A stretch of DNA of 64,000 bases, from NCBI RefSeq assembly GCF_040892615.1, contig NZ_JBFRYC010000011.1, forward strand, positions 1-64,000, given 5' to 3'. Below, in pieces: positions 52,131 to 60,380 of this stretch. The translations under genes and the position numbers were made by a program. Source of the stretch: Thioclava arctica (GTDB taxonomy: Bacteria > Pseudomonadota > Alphaproteobacteria > Rhodobacterales > Rhodobacteraceae). The first letter of the stretch is position 1; each line of letters begins with the position of its first letter. The notes under the pieces are model-generated. The model saw only the letters and a list, made by a program, of their open reading frames with translations, was not told where the DNA came from and did no database searches.

Positions 52131-53282
52131 TCATCGAAACCGATACCGCGCGTGCGCTTTTGCCAATCGCTCATCCACCGGCACCGGATGCTCTCGCCCT
52201 GCATCCATGAGCGCACCCGCATGGCGCCGGACAAACGCGTAGAAGGCCTCCGCGTCGGCGATGTCCTCGGTGGCGGCGCGCGATACTAGAAGGCCGAGCA
52301 ATTGGCCGTCCAGCATGCGCTTGTGCTCTTCGCGATTGGCGGCCTTCACGTCTTGCGGGATCACGCCCGAGCGCATGCTTGCCAAGCTGCCGTCTATGGC
52401 CACTGTGACGGCCTGCCAGAGCTCGTGGAGGGGCCAGCGCGAGCGGTTTCGATCTGTGCCGACGATGCAATAACGCATGCGCTGGCCGAAGTCGGTGAAG
52501 GCATCTCCGATCATGGCCTCGAGGTCTGCCCAATTGCGCATTTCCCAGCGATTGCGCAATTGCTTGGAGCCTAGGCGAAGCTCGAAACGCCACACCCTGC
52601 TTTTGTCGGGGTCTGTGAGGTCGAGGAGAGGGCGCCCAGCTTCAGTACGCGCGTGATTCCAGATCGTCAGCCAGCCCGACTTTCCCTTGGCGATTACTTC
52701 TGCGCGTTTGTCGTAGATCGCCAGCTGCCGGTTGACCACAGCGCCAGCCCGTAGGCCGGTGATACGGGTGCCCGTGCCATGCGTCTCGGTTTCTTCCACG
52801 CCTGCCCCTTCGGTCACGCGCGTGCCCTGCGGGGCCACCAGGGCCTCCCTCTCGGGCTCGAACCAGGGCGCGAGGATATCGACGGCAAAATCCACACGGG
52901 ACACCCGCAGCTGCGTCTCCACATAGGGGATGCCAAGCGCCGCCATGCAGTCCTCGAAATGGACGCGTGCCGCCTGAAGGCCGCCGCTCGCAAGCAGGAA
53001 GGCCCGGAAATCGACCGTGACGCCAGGATTGTTGGCCGGGCGGTTCTCGGGGTCGAGGAAGTACCACTCCGCACCGTACTCGCCGGTATGGGCCGAGAAG
53101 GCCATGCCTCCTTTGCGGCGCACAGCAAAGGCAATGCCTCCACGTTCGATCATCGCATCCGCATTGGTGCGGATCGCCTCGGCCTTGGCCGCGACCAATT
53201 CTTCGCGCAGCTCAGGGAGAATGTCGGTTGTCACGGTGAATCTCAGTCCATCGAACCCACGATGCAAGATTTCTGCGTTCAT
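52131..53282 (-). CDS. Rep_trans-like replication initiation protein
   Basis: 383 residues. RVSRVDFAVDI, LAIYDKRAEV and WRFELRLGSK match the spaced motifs of the Rep_trans family (RxDxxxD, IYDK, FELR), the initiators of rolling-circle plasmids of the pT181 type and of some integrative elements. These nick an origin with a tyrosine; I cannot assign the nicking Tyr with confidence. Read leftwards; four hairpins lie immediately upstream. Confidence 0.72.
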   Translation of the reverse strand: MNAEILHRGFDGLRFTVTTDILPELREELVAAKAEAIRTNADAMIERGGIAFAVRRKGGMAFSAHTGEYGAEWYFLDPENRPANNPGVTVDFRAFLLASGGLQAARVHFEDCMAALGIPYVETQLRVSRVDFAVDILAPWFEPEREALVAPQGTRVTEGAGVEETETHGTGTRITGLRAGAVVNRQLAIYDKRAEVIAKGKSGWLTIWNHARTEAGRPLLDLTDPDKSRVWRFELRLGSKQLRNRWEMRNWADLEAMIGDAFTDFGQRMRYCIVGTDRNRSRWPLHELWQAVTVAIDGSLASMRSGVIPQDVKAANREEHKRMLDGQLLGLLVSRAATEDIADAEAFYAFVRRHAGALMDAGREHPVPVDERLAKAHARYRFR

Positions 53283-53602
53283 TTGCGCTGACCTTCGCTT
53301 TCGTATTAGTGGAGGGGGGTGTTACAAGACCCCCCTCTGTGCCGCCGTCCGGTTCATTTGCGCCCGCTTCGCGGGCAGATCGGGCGCTGCGCGCCCTCAA
53401 AGGTGCCTCCGGCGGGGCAGCTTTTGTTTTGGGGCCGGGCGCGGACGCCCGGCGGCGATTGTTGGGAGGTTCCGCCCAGGTGAGCACCGGGCAGGAAGGT
53501 GGCAAAGGAAGGGCGCGAGACCTTATGGCCCCGCGCCCAGTTGAAGCCTTCCGGCCCCAAAATCCCGCGCGGTGCTGCCAACCCCAACGCGGGCAAAACT
53601 CA
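53283..53602. other. 320-bp non-coding region with four perfect hairpins
   Basis: Between the Rep gene and the AlpA-like gene. Inverted repeats: GAGGGGGGT/ACCCCCCTC (53312-53337), GCCCGC/GCGGGC (53362-53376), GGGCGC/GCGCCC (53382-53396) and GCCGGGCG/CGCCCGGC (53434-53453). No convincing coding frame. The cluster next to a Rep gene suggests an origin region. Confidence 0.6.
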
Positions 53603-53848
53603 TTATGCGGCGTCCTGGCTCGTGCTGGCGCGGCGGCGGCTCTCGATCCAGTCCCGAAGATCGCGGCGCCGGTAGCGTACCGAGCGGCCCGGCTTATAGA
53701 ACTGCGGTCCGAAACCGGTCAGACGCCATTTCTGCAAAGTGCGGACGCTCTGACATACGTAATCGGCGGCATCGATTTCGGTGATAAAGCCATCCCAGTA
53801 ATCGATCGCCTCGCGTGGTTCTTGGGTCGTGGAAGCTTTGCTCGACAT
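53603..53848 (-). CDS. AlpA/excisionase-like HTH protein
   Basis: 81 residues with a winged-helix of the HTH_17/AlpA kind: ITEIDAADYVCQSVRTLQKWRLTGFGPQFYKPGRSVRYRRRDLRDWIESRR. These proteins act as excisionases (recombination directionality factors) or as regulators of integrase. It lies downstream of the integrase and unknown gene on the same strand. Confidence 0.85.
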   Translation of the reverse strand: MSSKASTTQEPREAIDYWDGFITEIDAADYVCQSVRTLQKWRLTGFGPQFYKPGRSVRYRRRDLRDWIESRRRASTSQDAA

Positions 53849-53970
53849 TGGTGTCTTCCTCCTGCGTTGATTTACTTCAGGAGCACCATGCCGCGCCGCC
53901 AGCTCTCAAGCGAGCGAAAGCACTGGTAAGAAATTGCTTCAAAAGTGCGGGCTATTTCTTACAAGTAAGG

Positions 53971-54663
53971 TCAGCGCCGCCCTGCGATATGCTCTTTCAT
54001 GACTGTCAGAATTCGGGACTGCGGCGCACGGGGTGCGAGGGCTTTGAACGTATCTACGCAGAAGCGGGCAGCTTCCGTGATTGGCACCCCAGCATCCGTT
54101 ACGTCGCGGGTGAAGGGACGGCCAAGCAGCTCGGTCCAAATCTCCGCAATGTTCTTCACCCAAATCCGAGTGGCATGATCGCGGCGGCGTCCCGCAGGAC
54201 GCGAGGATAGCCCTTCTGCGGTGTCCGACACCAAGCTGCCAAAACCGTCGAGCAGTTCGCGAAGATCATCCAGTGAGAGTAGGACATTCCCGAAACTGCC
54301 ATCGGGCGAAGGGTAGCCTACAAAGGGATATTTGACCTGGTCGCGAAGCTCTTCGAGTATGGCAGGGCGCTCTGCGTTACTTTCTGCGCGCTGGATTGCT
54401 TGTCGGGCGCTTGGCGAGAGGTTCGATAATGCGCTCTGAAGGCGACACATCTGCTTGTGAACATCTTGGAGCTCCTTACGGATTTGGCTTGGTGCCGCGA
54501 TTGGCGTCGTCATCCTTGTATTGCGAAGCCAGATCCAAGCCGCCTCGTTGAGCCGCTTTTTAAGTTCAGCACGCGATCCTTCGGTGAAACCGTACCGATC
54601 TGCCAACGCGACAATCGCATCATCTGAATAGGTCGGCGGTCGAGAATCGAAGGCGGAGGACAT
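53971..54663 (-). CDS. Unknown protein of the element
   Basis: 230 residues, soluble and mostly helical. N-terminal region SDDAIVALADRYGFTEGSRAELKKRLNEAAWIWL, a short coiled stretch QIRKELQDVHKQMCRLQSALSNL, and C-terminal IWVKNIAEIWTELLGRPFTRD. I do not recognise the family. Same strand as the integrase, 103 bp after it, and preceded by a TTCTATTA palindrome. Confidence 0.7.
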   Translation of the reverse strand: MSSAFDSRPPTYSDDAIVALADRYGFTEGSRAELKKRLNEAAWIWLRNTRMTTPIAAPSQIRKELQDVHKQMCRLQSALSNLSPSARQAIQRAESNAERPAILEELRDQVKYPFVGYPSPDGSFGNVLLSLDDLRELLDGFGSLVSDTAEGLSSRPAGRRRDHATRIWVKNIAEIWTELLGRPFTRDVTDAGVPITEAARFCVDTFKALAPRAPQSRILTVMKEHIAGRR

Positions 54664-54732
54664 GCGCGGCGTCTCCTATGTAATGTAAGATAAGGGCTCA
54701 CTCGGCCCCTTATGTAAGGCGACCAAGGCGAC

Positions 54733-54751
54733 TTCTATTATATTAATAGAA
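54733..54751. promoter_or_regulatory. Perfect AT-rich palindrome
   Basis: TTCTATTATATTAATAGAA is a perfect inverted repeat (arms TTCTATTA and TAATAGAA, spacer TAT) in a GC-rich setting, upstream of the 230-aa gene and just after the integrase stop. Likely an operator of an element-encoded repressor; a weak terminator is the other option. Confidence 0.55.
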
Positions 54752-54766
54752 AGACAGGGCCATCGG

Positions 54767-55972
54767 TCAGCTCACCACCCGTAACGTAAGGCGCCGATCT
54801 GTGGGCGCGCCAATGGCCGCGCTCAGTCGAGCGGCGTTCTCTTCTGCGGCTCGGTTCACTGGATCATCGGCGAGGTGGGCATAACGCATAGTCGTCTGCA
54901 ACTGCGTATGCCCGAGCAGCCTCCCAACCATCTGGATCGGCATCCCCGAGGAGACAGCGTTCGAGGCATAGGTGTGCCGCAGGTCGTGAATGCGGACGCC
55001 CTCCAATCCGGCCCGCGTCCGAATGCGACGCCAGGGATGCTGAAAGTCAGTGGCGTAGCGGCCCTCAATCTTGCCCGCGACAACATATGCGTTGCCAGGC
55101 ATACGGGGTAAGGCGGCCAGAACAGCGCGCGCAACATCAGGCAAAGGGATGCGCCGAGCGCCCGTCTTGGTGTCGGGCAGCTCCATCCCGCGCGGTGTGA
55201 TGTATTCCCACTTCAGGGTCTGAATCTCGCCCAACCTGCAGCCTGTAAGGATCAACAACCGGAAGGCCGCCACGATGTAGGGCGTTTCCGAGCCTTCGGC
55301 TTCCACTGCGCTCAGAACGGCGCCGAGGCGTTGCAACTCGGCGGTGCTCAGATAGCGATCACGCTTCTGTTCTCGATACTTCGGCACATGGCGGCACGGA
55401 TTGGACCCGTCTGGGCGCAGGCCCCACACTTCGGCCAGATTGAACATCTTGGACAGGACGCCAAGGGTTCGGTTGGCCTGATAGGGCGTGGCGCGGCTCT
55501 TGTGATGTAGGTCGGCAATGTCCTTGCGTTCCACGTCCACGACCTTGAAGGCACCAAGGGCGGGCTTGATGAACAGCTCCAGTGCACGCTTGTATTCGGC
55601 CTGCGTACTGGGCTTGCAGCGCTCCTGTGCGTGCGCCGCGAAGAACCGGTCACAGAGCGCCGCCACGGTCGGGGCGCGGCGGTGCTGCGAAATTTCCTCT
55701 GCCGGGTTCTCCCCCTTCGCCACCATCCCCATCACCTCGCGCGCTTTCTGCCGAGCCTGGTCGGGGGTAATGTTGCCATGACGCCCGAGCGAGACCCGCC
55801 GCGTCCGCCCGCCCTTACGATATTGCGCCTGATAGGTCTTTGCGCCCGAGCGCATCACGCGGATTCCAAAGCCAACAATCTCGCTATCCCAGACGAAGTA
55901 GTCTGCCTCTTGAGGTTGCAGTGCATCGATGGCGCGTTTCGTCAATTTTGGCATAGTCATCCCCTTATCCAT
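54767..55972 (-). CDS. Tyrosine integrase
   Basis: 401 residues. N-terminal arm-binding DUF4102 domain (KLTKRAIDALQPQEADYFVWDSEIVGFGIRV), SAM-like core-binding domain, and catalytic domain with Arg in LILTGCRLGEI, HDLRHTYAS (H-x-x-R), GHTQLQTTMRYAHL with the His/Trp-site His and the nucleophile Tyr. It catalyses site-specific recombination between attP and the tRNA-Met attB. Its start faces attR, 160 bp away. Confidence 0.96.
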   Translation of the reverse strand: MDKGMTMPKLTKRAIDALQPQEADYFVWDSEIVGFGIRVMRSGAKTYQAQYRKGGRTRRVSLGRHGNITPDQARQKAREVMGMVAKGENPAEEISQHRRAPTVAALCDRFFAAHAQERCKPSTQAEYKRALELFIKPALGAFKVVDVERKDIADLHHKSRATPYQANRTLGVLSKMFNLAEVWGLRPDGSNPCRHVPKYREQKRDRYLSTAELQRLGAVLSAVEAEGSETPYIVAAFRLLILTGCRLGEIQTLKWEYITPRGMELPDTKTGARRIPLPDVARAVLAALPRMPGNAYVVAGKIEGRYATDFQHPWRRIRTRAGLEGVRIHDLRHTYASNAVSSGMPIQMVGRLLGHTQLQTTMRYAHLADDPVNRAAEENAARLSAAIGAPTDRRLTLRVVS

Positions 55973-55982
55973 GGCTGCTTTC

Positions 55983-56002
55983 GTGGAAACATAGTGGAAG
56001 CA
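55983..56002 (+). repeat. Right pair of GTGGAARCA arm-type repeats
   Basis: GTGGAAACA at 55983-55991 and GTGGAAGCA at 55994-56002, again 11 bp apart and in the same orientation as the left pair at 47817-47836. They lie between the integrase start and attR. Confidence 0.6.
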
Positions 56003-56132
56003 GCCGGGCGCATATCACGGGGTAAGGGGTAGAACCCCGGCGCAGCGCCAATCAAGGAAAAACGTTACACGTCAATAAGATAGGGTATTCGAGAGGAATT
56101 GGGCGAACTCTATGCGAAAGCCTCGAGGCCGA

Positions 56133-56180
56133 CTCATAACCTGAAGGTCGTAGGTTCAAATCCTACTCCCGCAACCAATA
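56133..56180 (+). repeat. attR: right 48-bp copy of the integration core
   Basis: Exact copy of 47704-47751, containing the anticodon loop to CCA end of the tRNA but no 5' half, so it is not a functional tRNA. It is the original chromosomal 3' end displaced by integration. Confidence 0.95.
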
Positions 56181-56208
56181 AAATCTTTACTAGATACCAA
56201 ACACTTGG

Positions 56209-56229
56209 GCCGCCCTCTGGGCGGCTTTT
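56209..56229 (+). terminator. Displaced original terminator of tRNA-Met
   Basis: GCCGCCC (56209-56215) pairs with GGGCGGC (56219-56225) and is followed by four T's. It lies 29 bp after attR, the place where the tRNA terminator would be before insertion. Confidence 0.8.
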
Positions 56230-56542
56230 GTGTTTTGGGCGAGGCGCCGCAGGAAGAGCAGGTCGGCACCTCGAAAAGACCGTTGGTCGCAAATCTCTTG
56301 CCCGGATTGACCGTCTGTTTTGAGGCGTTGCACAGAATCTGCCGCCCCGACCTTTCGCACCGAACACTGTGGTCACAGATCGATTCGGTTGAAGGCCTCA
56401 ACCGCAGCGCCAAGGTCGAGGCGTCTGTCGCAAGAGCCGCTGCTCGGTCTGAATGAGCCATTCAGAGGACGGCGGCAGATAGCAGTCAAGCTGGGGCGCT
56501 GCCCCGCTGACAAAGCAGCGCCTTATCGGCGGGGCAGACCGC
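56230..56542. other. Intergenic region right of the element
   Basis: A short forward frame (56205-56456) has no recognisable features and looks accidental. No gene, repeat or promoter is supported here. Confidence 0.4.
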
Positions 56543-57874
56543 TTAGACCGTATCGAGATAAAGCTCGCTCTGTTCCTGTTCGGACAGTTCCGCCATGTAG
56601 CGCAGCTCTTGGCGCTTGGTCATCGCGAAATTGTCGATCAACTCACGTTCAAAAATCCGTCCGATCATCTCACTGCTGGTGAAGGCCTCAATCGCGGCGC
56701 CCCATTCGGTCGGCATTTGCGGCAGATCGAGCGCATAGGCATTGCCCTTGATTGGCGCGGGCGGCTCTTTGCCGTCCCTGAGCCCTTCAAGGGCTGCCCC
56801 CAGAACGGCGGCGATCATCAGGTAGGGGTTCACATCCCCTCCGGCCACGCGGTGTTCAATGCGGCGCGCAGAGGGGCCAGAGGCCGGGATACGCAGCGCC
56901 GAGGTCCGGTTCTCATAGGCCCAAGCGATGCCGGTGGGGGCATGGGCATCGGGCACCAGACGGTCATAGCTGTTCTCGTGCGGGGCAAAGACCAGCGTCG
57001 AGCCCTCCATCGCGGCCAGACAGCCTGCCACAGCATGGCGCAGCTTGTCCGAGCCTGCCTCGGTGCCATCGTTGAAGATGTTATTGCCGTCTTTGTCGAG
57101 CACCGAGAAATGCATATGCATGCCGTTGCCCGACCATTCGTCATAGGGTTTGGCCATGAACGAGGCCGCAAAACCGTGCCGACGCGCCAGCCCCTTGACC
57201 AGCATCTTGAACAGCCACGCATCATCGGCCGCCTTGAGCGCATCGTTCTGGTGGCTCATGTTGATCTCGAACTGGCCGGGGCCAGCCTCGGAAATCGCGG
57301 TATCGGCCGGAATATCCATCGCTTCGCAGGCGTCGTATAGCTCGGTGAAGAAGATATCGAACGCATCGAGCGCGCGCAGCGACAGCACCTCCCCACCCGA
57401 GCGGCGCTTGCCCGAACGCGGGCTGGGCGGCACGCGCAACTGCTTGCCGGAATCATCGATCAGGAAGAACTCCAGCTCGGTCGCGACCACCGGCGTCAGG
57501 CCCATCGCGGTGTAGCGTTCTGCCACACGTGCCAATGCCTGACGCGGATCGCCCGCGTAAGGTTTGCCATCCATGTGGAACATCCAGATCGGCAGCAGCG
57601 CGGTCGGGGCCTCAAGCCACGGCATCGGCAAAAAGCCCCGTTCGGTCGGCATCAACAACCCGTCGCAATCGCCCGATTCAAAGACCAGCGGGCTGTCTTC
57701 GATATCCTCGCCCCAGATGTCGAGGTTCATCACCGAAAACGGAAACCGCGTGCCCTCGCTGAAGACCTTGTTGGCAAAGCGTGCGGGCAGCCGTTTGCCC
57801 CGCGCCACCCCGTTAAGATCTGCCGCCGCGACGCGGATCGTGCGCACATCGGGATGATCGTGCAGCCAGTCCAT
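56543..57874 (-). CDS. Glutamine synthetase family protein (PuuA-like)
   Basis: 443 residues with the GS fold: AADLNGVARGKRLP near the N-terminus, EISEAGPGQFEINMSHQNDALKAADDAWLFK, GNGMHMHFSV (ATP/metal), ENRTSALRIPASGP and EHRVAGGDVNPYLMIAAVLGAAL. It lacks the adenylylation-site region of GlnA and matches the GS-like branch that ligates glutamate to amines (gamma-glutamylpolyamine or similar). Last gene of the transporter operon, 3 bp after the permease, so the imported substrate is probably its amine partner; substrate is inference. Confidence 0.88.
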   Translation of the reverse strand: MDWLHDHPDVRTIRVAAADLNGVARGKRLPARFANKVFSEGTRFPFSVMNLDIWGEDIEDSPLVFESGDCDGLLMPTERGFLPMPWLEAPTALLPIWMFHMDGKPYAGDPRQALARVAERYTAMGLTPVVATELEFFLIDDSGKQLRVPPSPRSGKRRSGGEVLSLRALDAFDIFFTELYDACEAMDIPADTAISEAGPGQFEINMSHQNDALKAADDAWLFKMLVKGLARRHGFAASFMAKPYDEWSGNGMHMHFSVLDKDGNNIFNDGTEAGSDKLRHAVAGCLAAMEGSTLVFAPHENSYDRLVPDAHAPTGIAWAYENRTSALRIPASGPSARRIEHRVAGGDVNPYLMIAAVLGAALEGLRDGKEPPAPIKGNAYALDLPQMPTEWGAAIEAFTSSEMIGRIFERELIDNFAMTKRQELRYMAELSEQEQSELYLDTV

Positions 57875-57877
57875 AAT

Positions 57878-58705
57878 TCACCTGATGATTTGTGGCCTGA
57901 AGCGCATTTTCATTCGCCGCTCGTGCGGCAGATGGCGGTTCAGACGCCGGTTGATAAAGCCAAAGATCGTGATCACCGATAGCGTCAGCAAGATGAAATA
58001 GAAAGCCGCGATCGGATAGGGGATGAAAGGGTTGAAGGTCTTGTCCGCGAAGTATTTCGCATAATAAAGGGCATCGCCCTCTTGGCGAAAGGCCGGGAAG
58101 CCCGAGAAGAAGACCAGCGTTGTGGCGTGAAACAGAAAGATCGCCTCATTGGTGTAAGACGGCCAAGCGAGCCGCAGCATGGTCGGCCACGTCACCCGGC
58201 GAAACTTGTTCCAGCCCGAAAGGCCATAGGCATCCGCCGCCTCAAGATCCCCCTTGGGGACCGAGCGCAGCGCGCCATAGAAAATCTCGGCAGCATAGGC
58301 AGAGGTGTTGAGAAACAGCACGAACAGCGCCCCTGCCCAAGCCCGCGTCAACCAATCGGTTTCCACGGTGATGCCAAACACCGGAAAGCCAGCACGCGGC
58401 ATCATCGCCAGCGCCTCATAGGCGAGGAAAAACTGGATAAACAGCGGTGAGCCGCGGAAGACGAAAATGAACCATTCGGCGGGCTTGCGGATCAGCCTTG
58501 TTTCGGTGTTCTTGGCAAGCGCCAGCGCGGTGGCCAAGAAGAACCCACCCAGCAGCGCGAGCACGCCGAAATAGATGTTCCACACCATGCCAGACCCGAT
58601 CAGCGTGAATTGCTGACACATCGTGAAATCCGAGCGCGGCAACAACCGTTCGCCCACGCCAACCGAGCGCAGGCCGTAATCGGCGATGGTCTGGAGACAG
58701 CTCAT
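57878..58705 (-). CDS. Polar amino acid ABC transporter permease (HisM-type)
   Basis: 275 residues, about five membrane helices. PAEWFIFVFRGSPLFIQFFLAYEAL and SVPKGDLEAADAYGLSGWNKFRRVTWPTMLRLAWPSYTNE (coupling loop) mark the His/Gln-type permease family. Overlaps the previous permease by 4 bp. Confidence 0.92.
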   Translation of the reverse strand: MSCLQTIADYGLRSVGVGERLLPRSDFTMCQQFTLIGSGMVWNIYFGVLALLGGFFLATALALAKNTETRLIRKPAEWFIFVFRGSPLFIQFFLAYEALAMMPRAGFPVFGITVETDWLTRAWAGALFVLFLNTSAYAAEIFYGALRSVPKGDLEAADAYGLSGWNKFRRVTWPTMLRLAWPSYTNEAIFLFHATTLVFFSGFPAFRQEGDALYYAKYFADKTFNPFIPYPIAAFYFILLTLSVITIFGFINRRLNRHLPHERRMKMRFRPQIIR

Positions 58706-59583
58706 ATGTCGGCCTTTCGCAGCGCTTCACCACCCGCCGTCGCCTGTCCAAAGGACAGTTTGCGATTGATGCGATTCAGCACAATCTCAGAGAGCTTCGT
58801 CATCACGAGATAGAACACCAACAGCACGAGGAAGTAATAGACCCGCCAATCGGGATGGGGATAGGCGTAAACGGTGGATTTCGTGGCCCCCAATTCGCGC
58901 GCCCAATAGACGATGTCCTCGATGCCTAGCAGGAACAGCAGCGGCGTGGCCTTGATCAGGATCATCCACAGATTGGACAGGCCGGGCAGCGCATAGGTCC
59001 ACATTTGCGGGATCAAGACGCGGCGCGTGACTTGGGCTTGCGTCATGCCATAAGCCTCGGCGGTTTCAAGCTGAGCGCGCGGCACCGCCTGCATTGCGCC
59101 ATACAGCACATTGGCCGCGAAGGCCCCAAACACCACCGCAAAGGCAATGACAGCCAGCGAAAAGCCGTAAATCTCGTGATAGATTTGGGGTGCAGAATTC
59201 AGCGGCATTTTCGCCGCCGCGCAGACGTGAAATTCGTTGCCCGCAAAGACCGGTTGGTTCCAGTCGGGGCATTTTATTCGGTTGCGCATATATTCGATCC
59301 CCTCATCCATCGCGATCGGGACGAAGAGGAAAAAGATGATGTCGGGCACACCGCGTACCATCGCCGTATAGCCGCGACCGACCCAGCGCAGCGGGGTGAT
59401 CCTTGAACGCGCCGCCAGCGCTCCGCTAAAGCCAAACAGCAGCGCCACGGGGGCGGTGACAACCAACAGCACCAGCACAATCCCGAACGAGCCATAGAAC
59501 AGCATCTGCTTACCCGTGGTCAGGTAACACAGCATCCATGACAGCCCATGAAGCGATGAGGGATCAGAGCAGGTTGAAAACAT
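58702..59583 (-). CDS. Polar amino acid ABC transporter permease (HisQ-type)
   Basis: 293 residues. TAMVRGVPDIIFFLFVP and AVPRAQLETAEAYGMTQAQVTRRVLIPQMWTYALPGLSNLW (coupling loop) are intact. It has an extra loop of about 45 residues (MRNRIKCPDWNQPVFAGNEFHVCAAAK..., with two Cys) between early helices, larger than in typical HisQ. Partner of the downstream HisM-type permease. Confidence 0.92.
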   Translation of the reverse strand: MFSTCSDPSSLHGLSWMLCYLTTGKQMLFYGSFGIVLVLLVVTAPVALLFGFSGALAARSRITPLRWVGRGYTAMVRGVPDIIFFLFVPIAMDEGIEYMRNRIKCPDWNQPVFAGNEFHVCAAAKMPLNSAPQIYHEIYGFSLAVIAFAVVFGAFAANVLYGAMQAVPRAQLETAEAYGMTQAQVTRRVLIPQMWTYALPGLSNLWMILIKATPLLFLLGIEDIVYWARELGATKSTVYAYPHPDWRVYYFLVLLVFYLVMTKLSEIVLNRINRKLSFGQATAGGEALRKADI

Positions 59584-59626
59584 CTATTTGGTTGGGGGCA
59601 AGCCGCGCGGCCCGCCCCCTATCCGA

Positions 59627-60349
59627 TCAGTTCTTGAACGTCAGCGCATCAGCGCCGAAGTATTTCACGAGCAGCTTGTTAAGCGAGCCATCCGCTTTCA
59701 TTTTGGTGATGCCAGCGTTGAATTTGTCTTTCAGCGCGGTGTCGGATTTGCGCAGGCCGATGCCGATACCATCGCCGAGCGCGACATCCTTACCCACGAA
59801 CTGGAACCCGTCCGTGCCAGCAAACGGCTTGAGCGCGTCTTTATCGGCAAACACCGCATCGGCCTCGCCATTTTTCACGGCTGCGATGGTGTCATCCAGC
59901 GTGGCATATTCGGCCAGCGTTGCGCCGGTTTCGGCCACATGGGCGGCCTGAATCGTGCCGGTCTGGGCTGCGACGACGCCGCCCTTGAGGTCAACATCGG
60001 GCGTGATCGACAGATAGGCCGAGGCAGCCGGCGGGTAGTAAGCCTGCGTGAAATCAATCGATTTCTTGCGCTCGTCGGTGATCGACATGCCCGCCATGAT
60101 CGTGTCGTAGTTGCCCGACAGCAGGTTGGGGATGATCGAATCCCAGTCATTGGTGACCCAGGTGCAGGTCAGGCCTTCCATTTCGCACAGCTTGTCGCCC
60201 AATTCGCGCTCAAAGCCGGCAACTTGGCCGTTATCGTCGATGAAGTTGTAGGGAGGGTAAGCGCCCTCGGTGCCCATGCGCACGGTTTCAGCCGCGGCGA
60301 CGCCCGCGCTCAGGATGAGGGCGGCAGCAGTGAGGATGAGTTTCTTCAT
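59627..60349 (-). CDS. Polar amino acid ABC transporter substrate-binding protein
   Basis: 240 residues; signal peptide MKKLILTAAALILSAGVAAA. Family 3 solute-binding fold: RMGTEGAYPPYNFIDDNGQVAGFERELGDKLC, YDTIMAGMSITDERKKSIDFTQAYY, GIGIGLRKSDT. Start at ATG 60347-60349 after AGGGA; the longer frame overlaps the ATPase gene. Captures the amino acid or polyamine for the two permeases. Confidence 0.94.
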   Translation of the reverse strand: MKKLILTAAALILSAGVAAAETVRMGTEGAYPPYNFIDDNGQVAGFERELGDKLCEMEGLTCTWVTNDWDSIIPNLLSGNYDTIMAGMSITDERKKSIDFTQAYYPPAASAYLSITPDVDLKGGVVAAQTGTIQAAHVAETGATLAEYATLDDTIAAVKNGEADAVFADKDALKPFAGTDGFQFVGKDVALGDGIGIGLRKSDTALKDKFNAGITKMKADGSLNKLLVKYFGADALTFKN

Positions 60350-60380
60350 TTTATATCCCTGTCGTTGATCTTGGTTGACT

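Noticed and set aside
53309..53929. 206-residue forward frame over the hairpin region and AlpA-like gene
   Set aside because: It runs antisense to the AlpA-like gene and through four hairpins; the reverse-strand HTH is clearly the real gene.
56205..56456. 83-residue forward frame right of the element
   Set aside because: It starts in the displaced tRNA terminator and has no recognisable feature or ribosome site.
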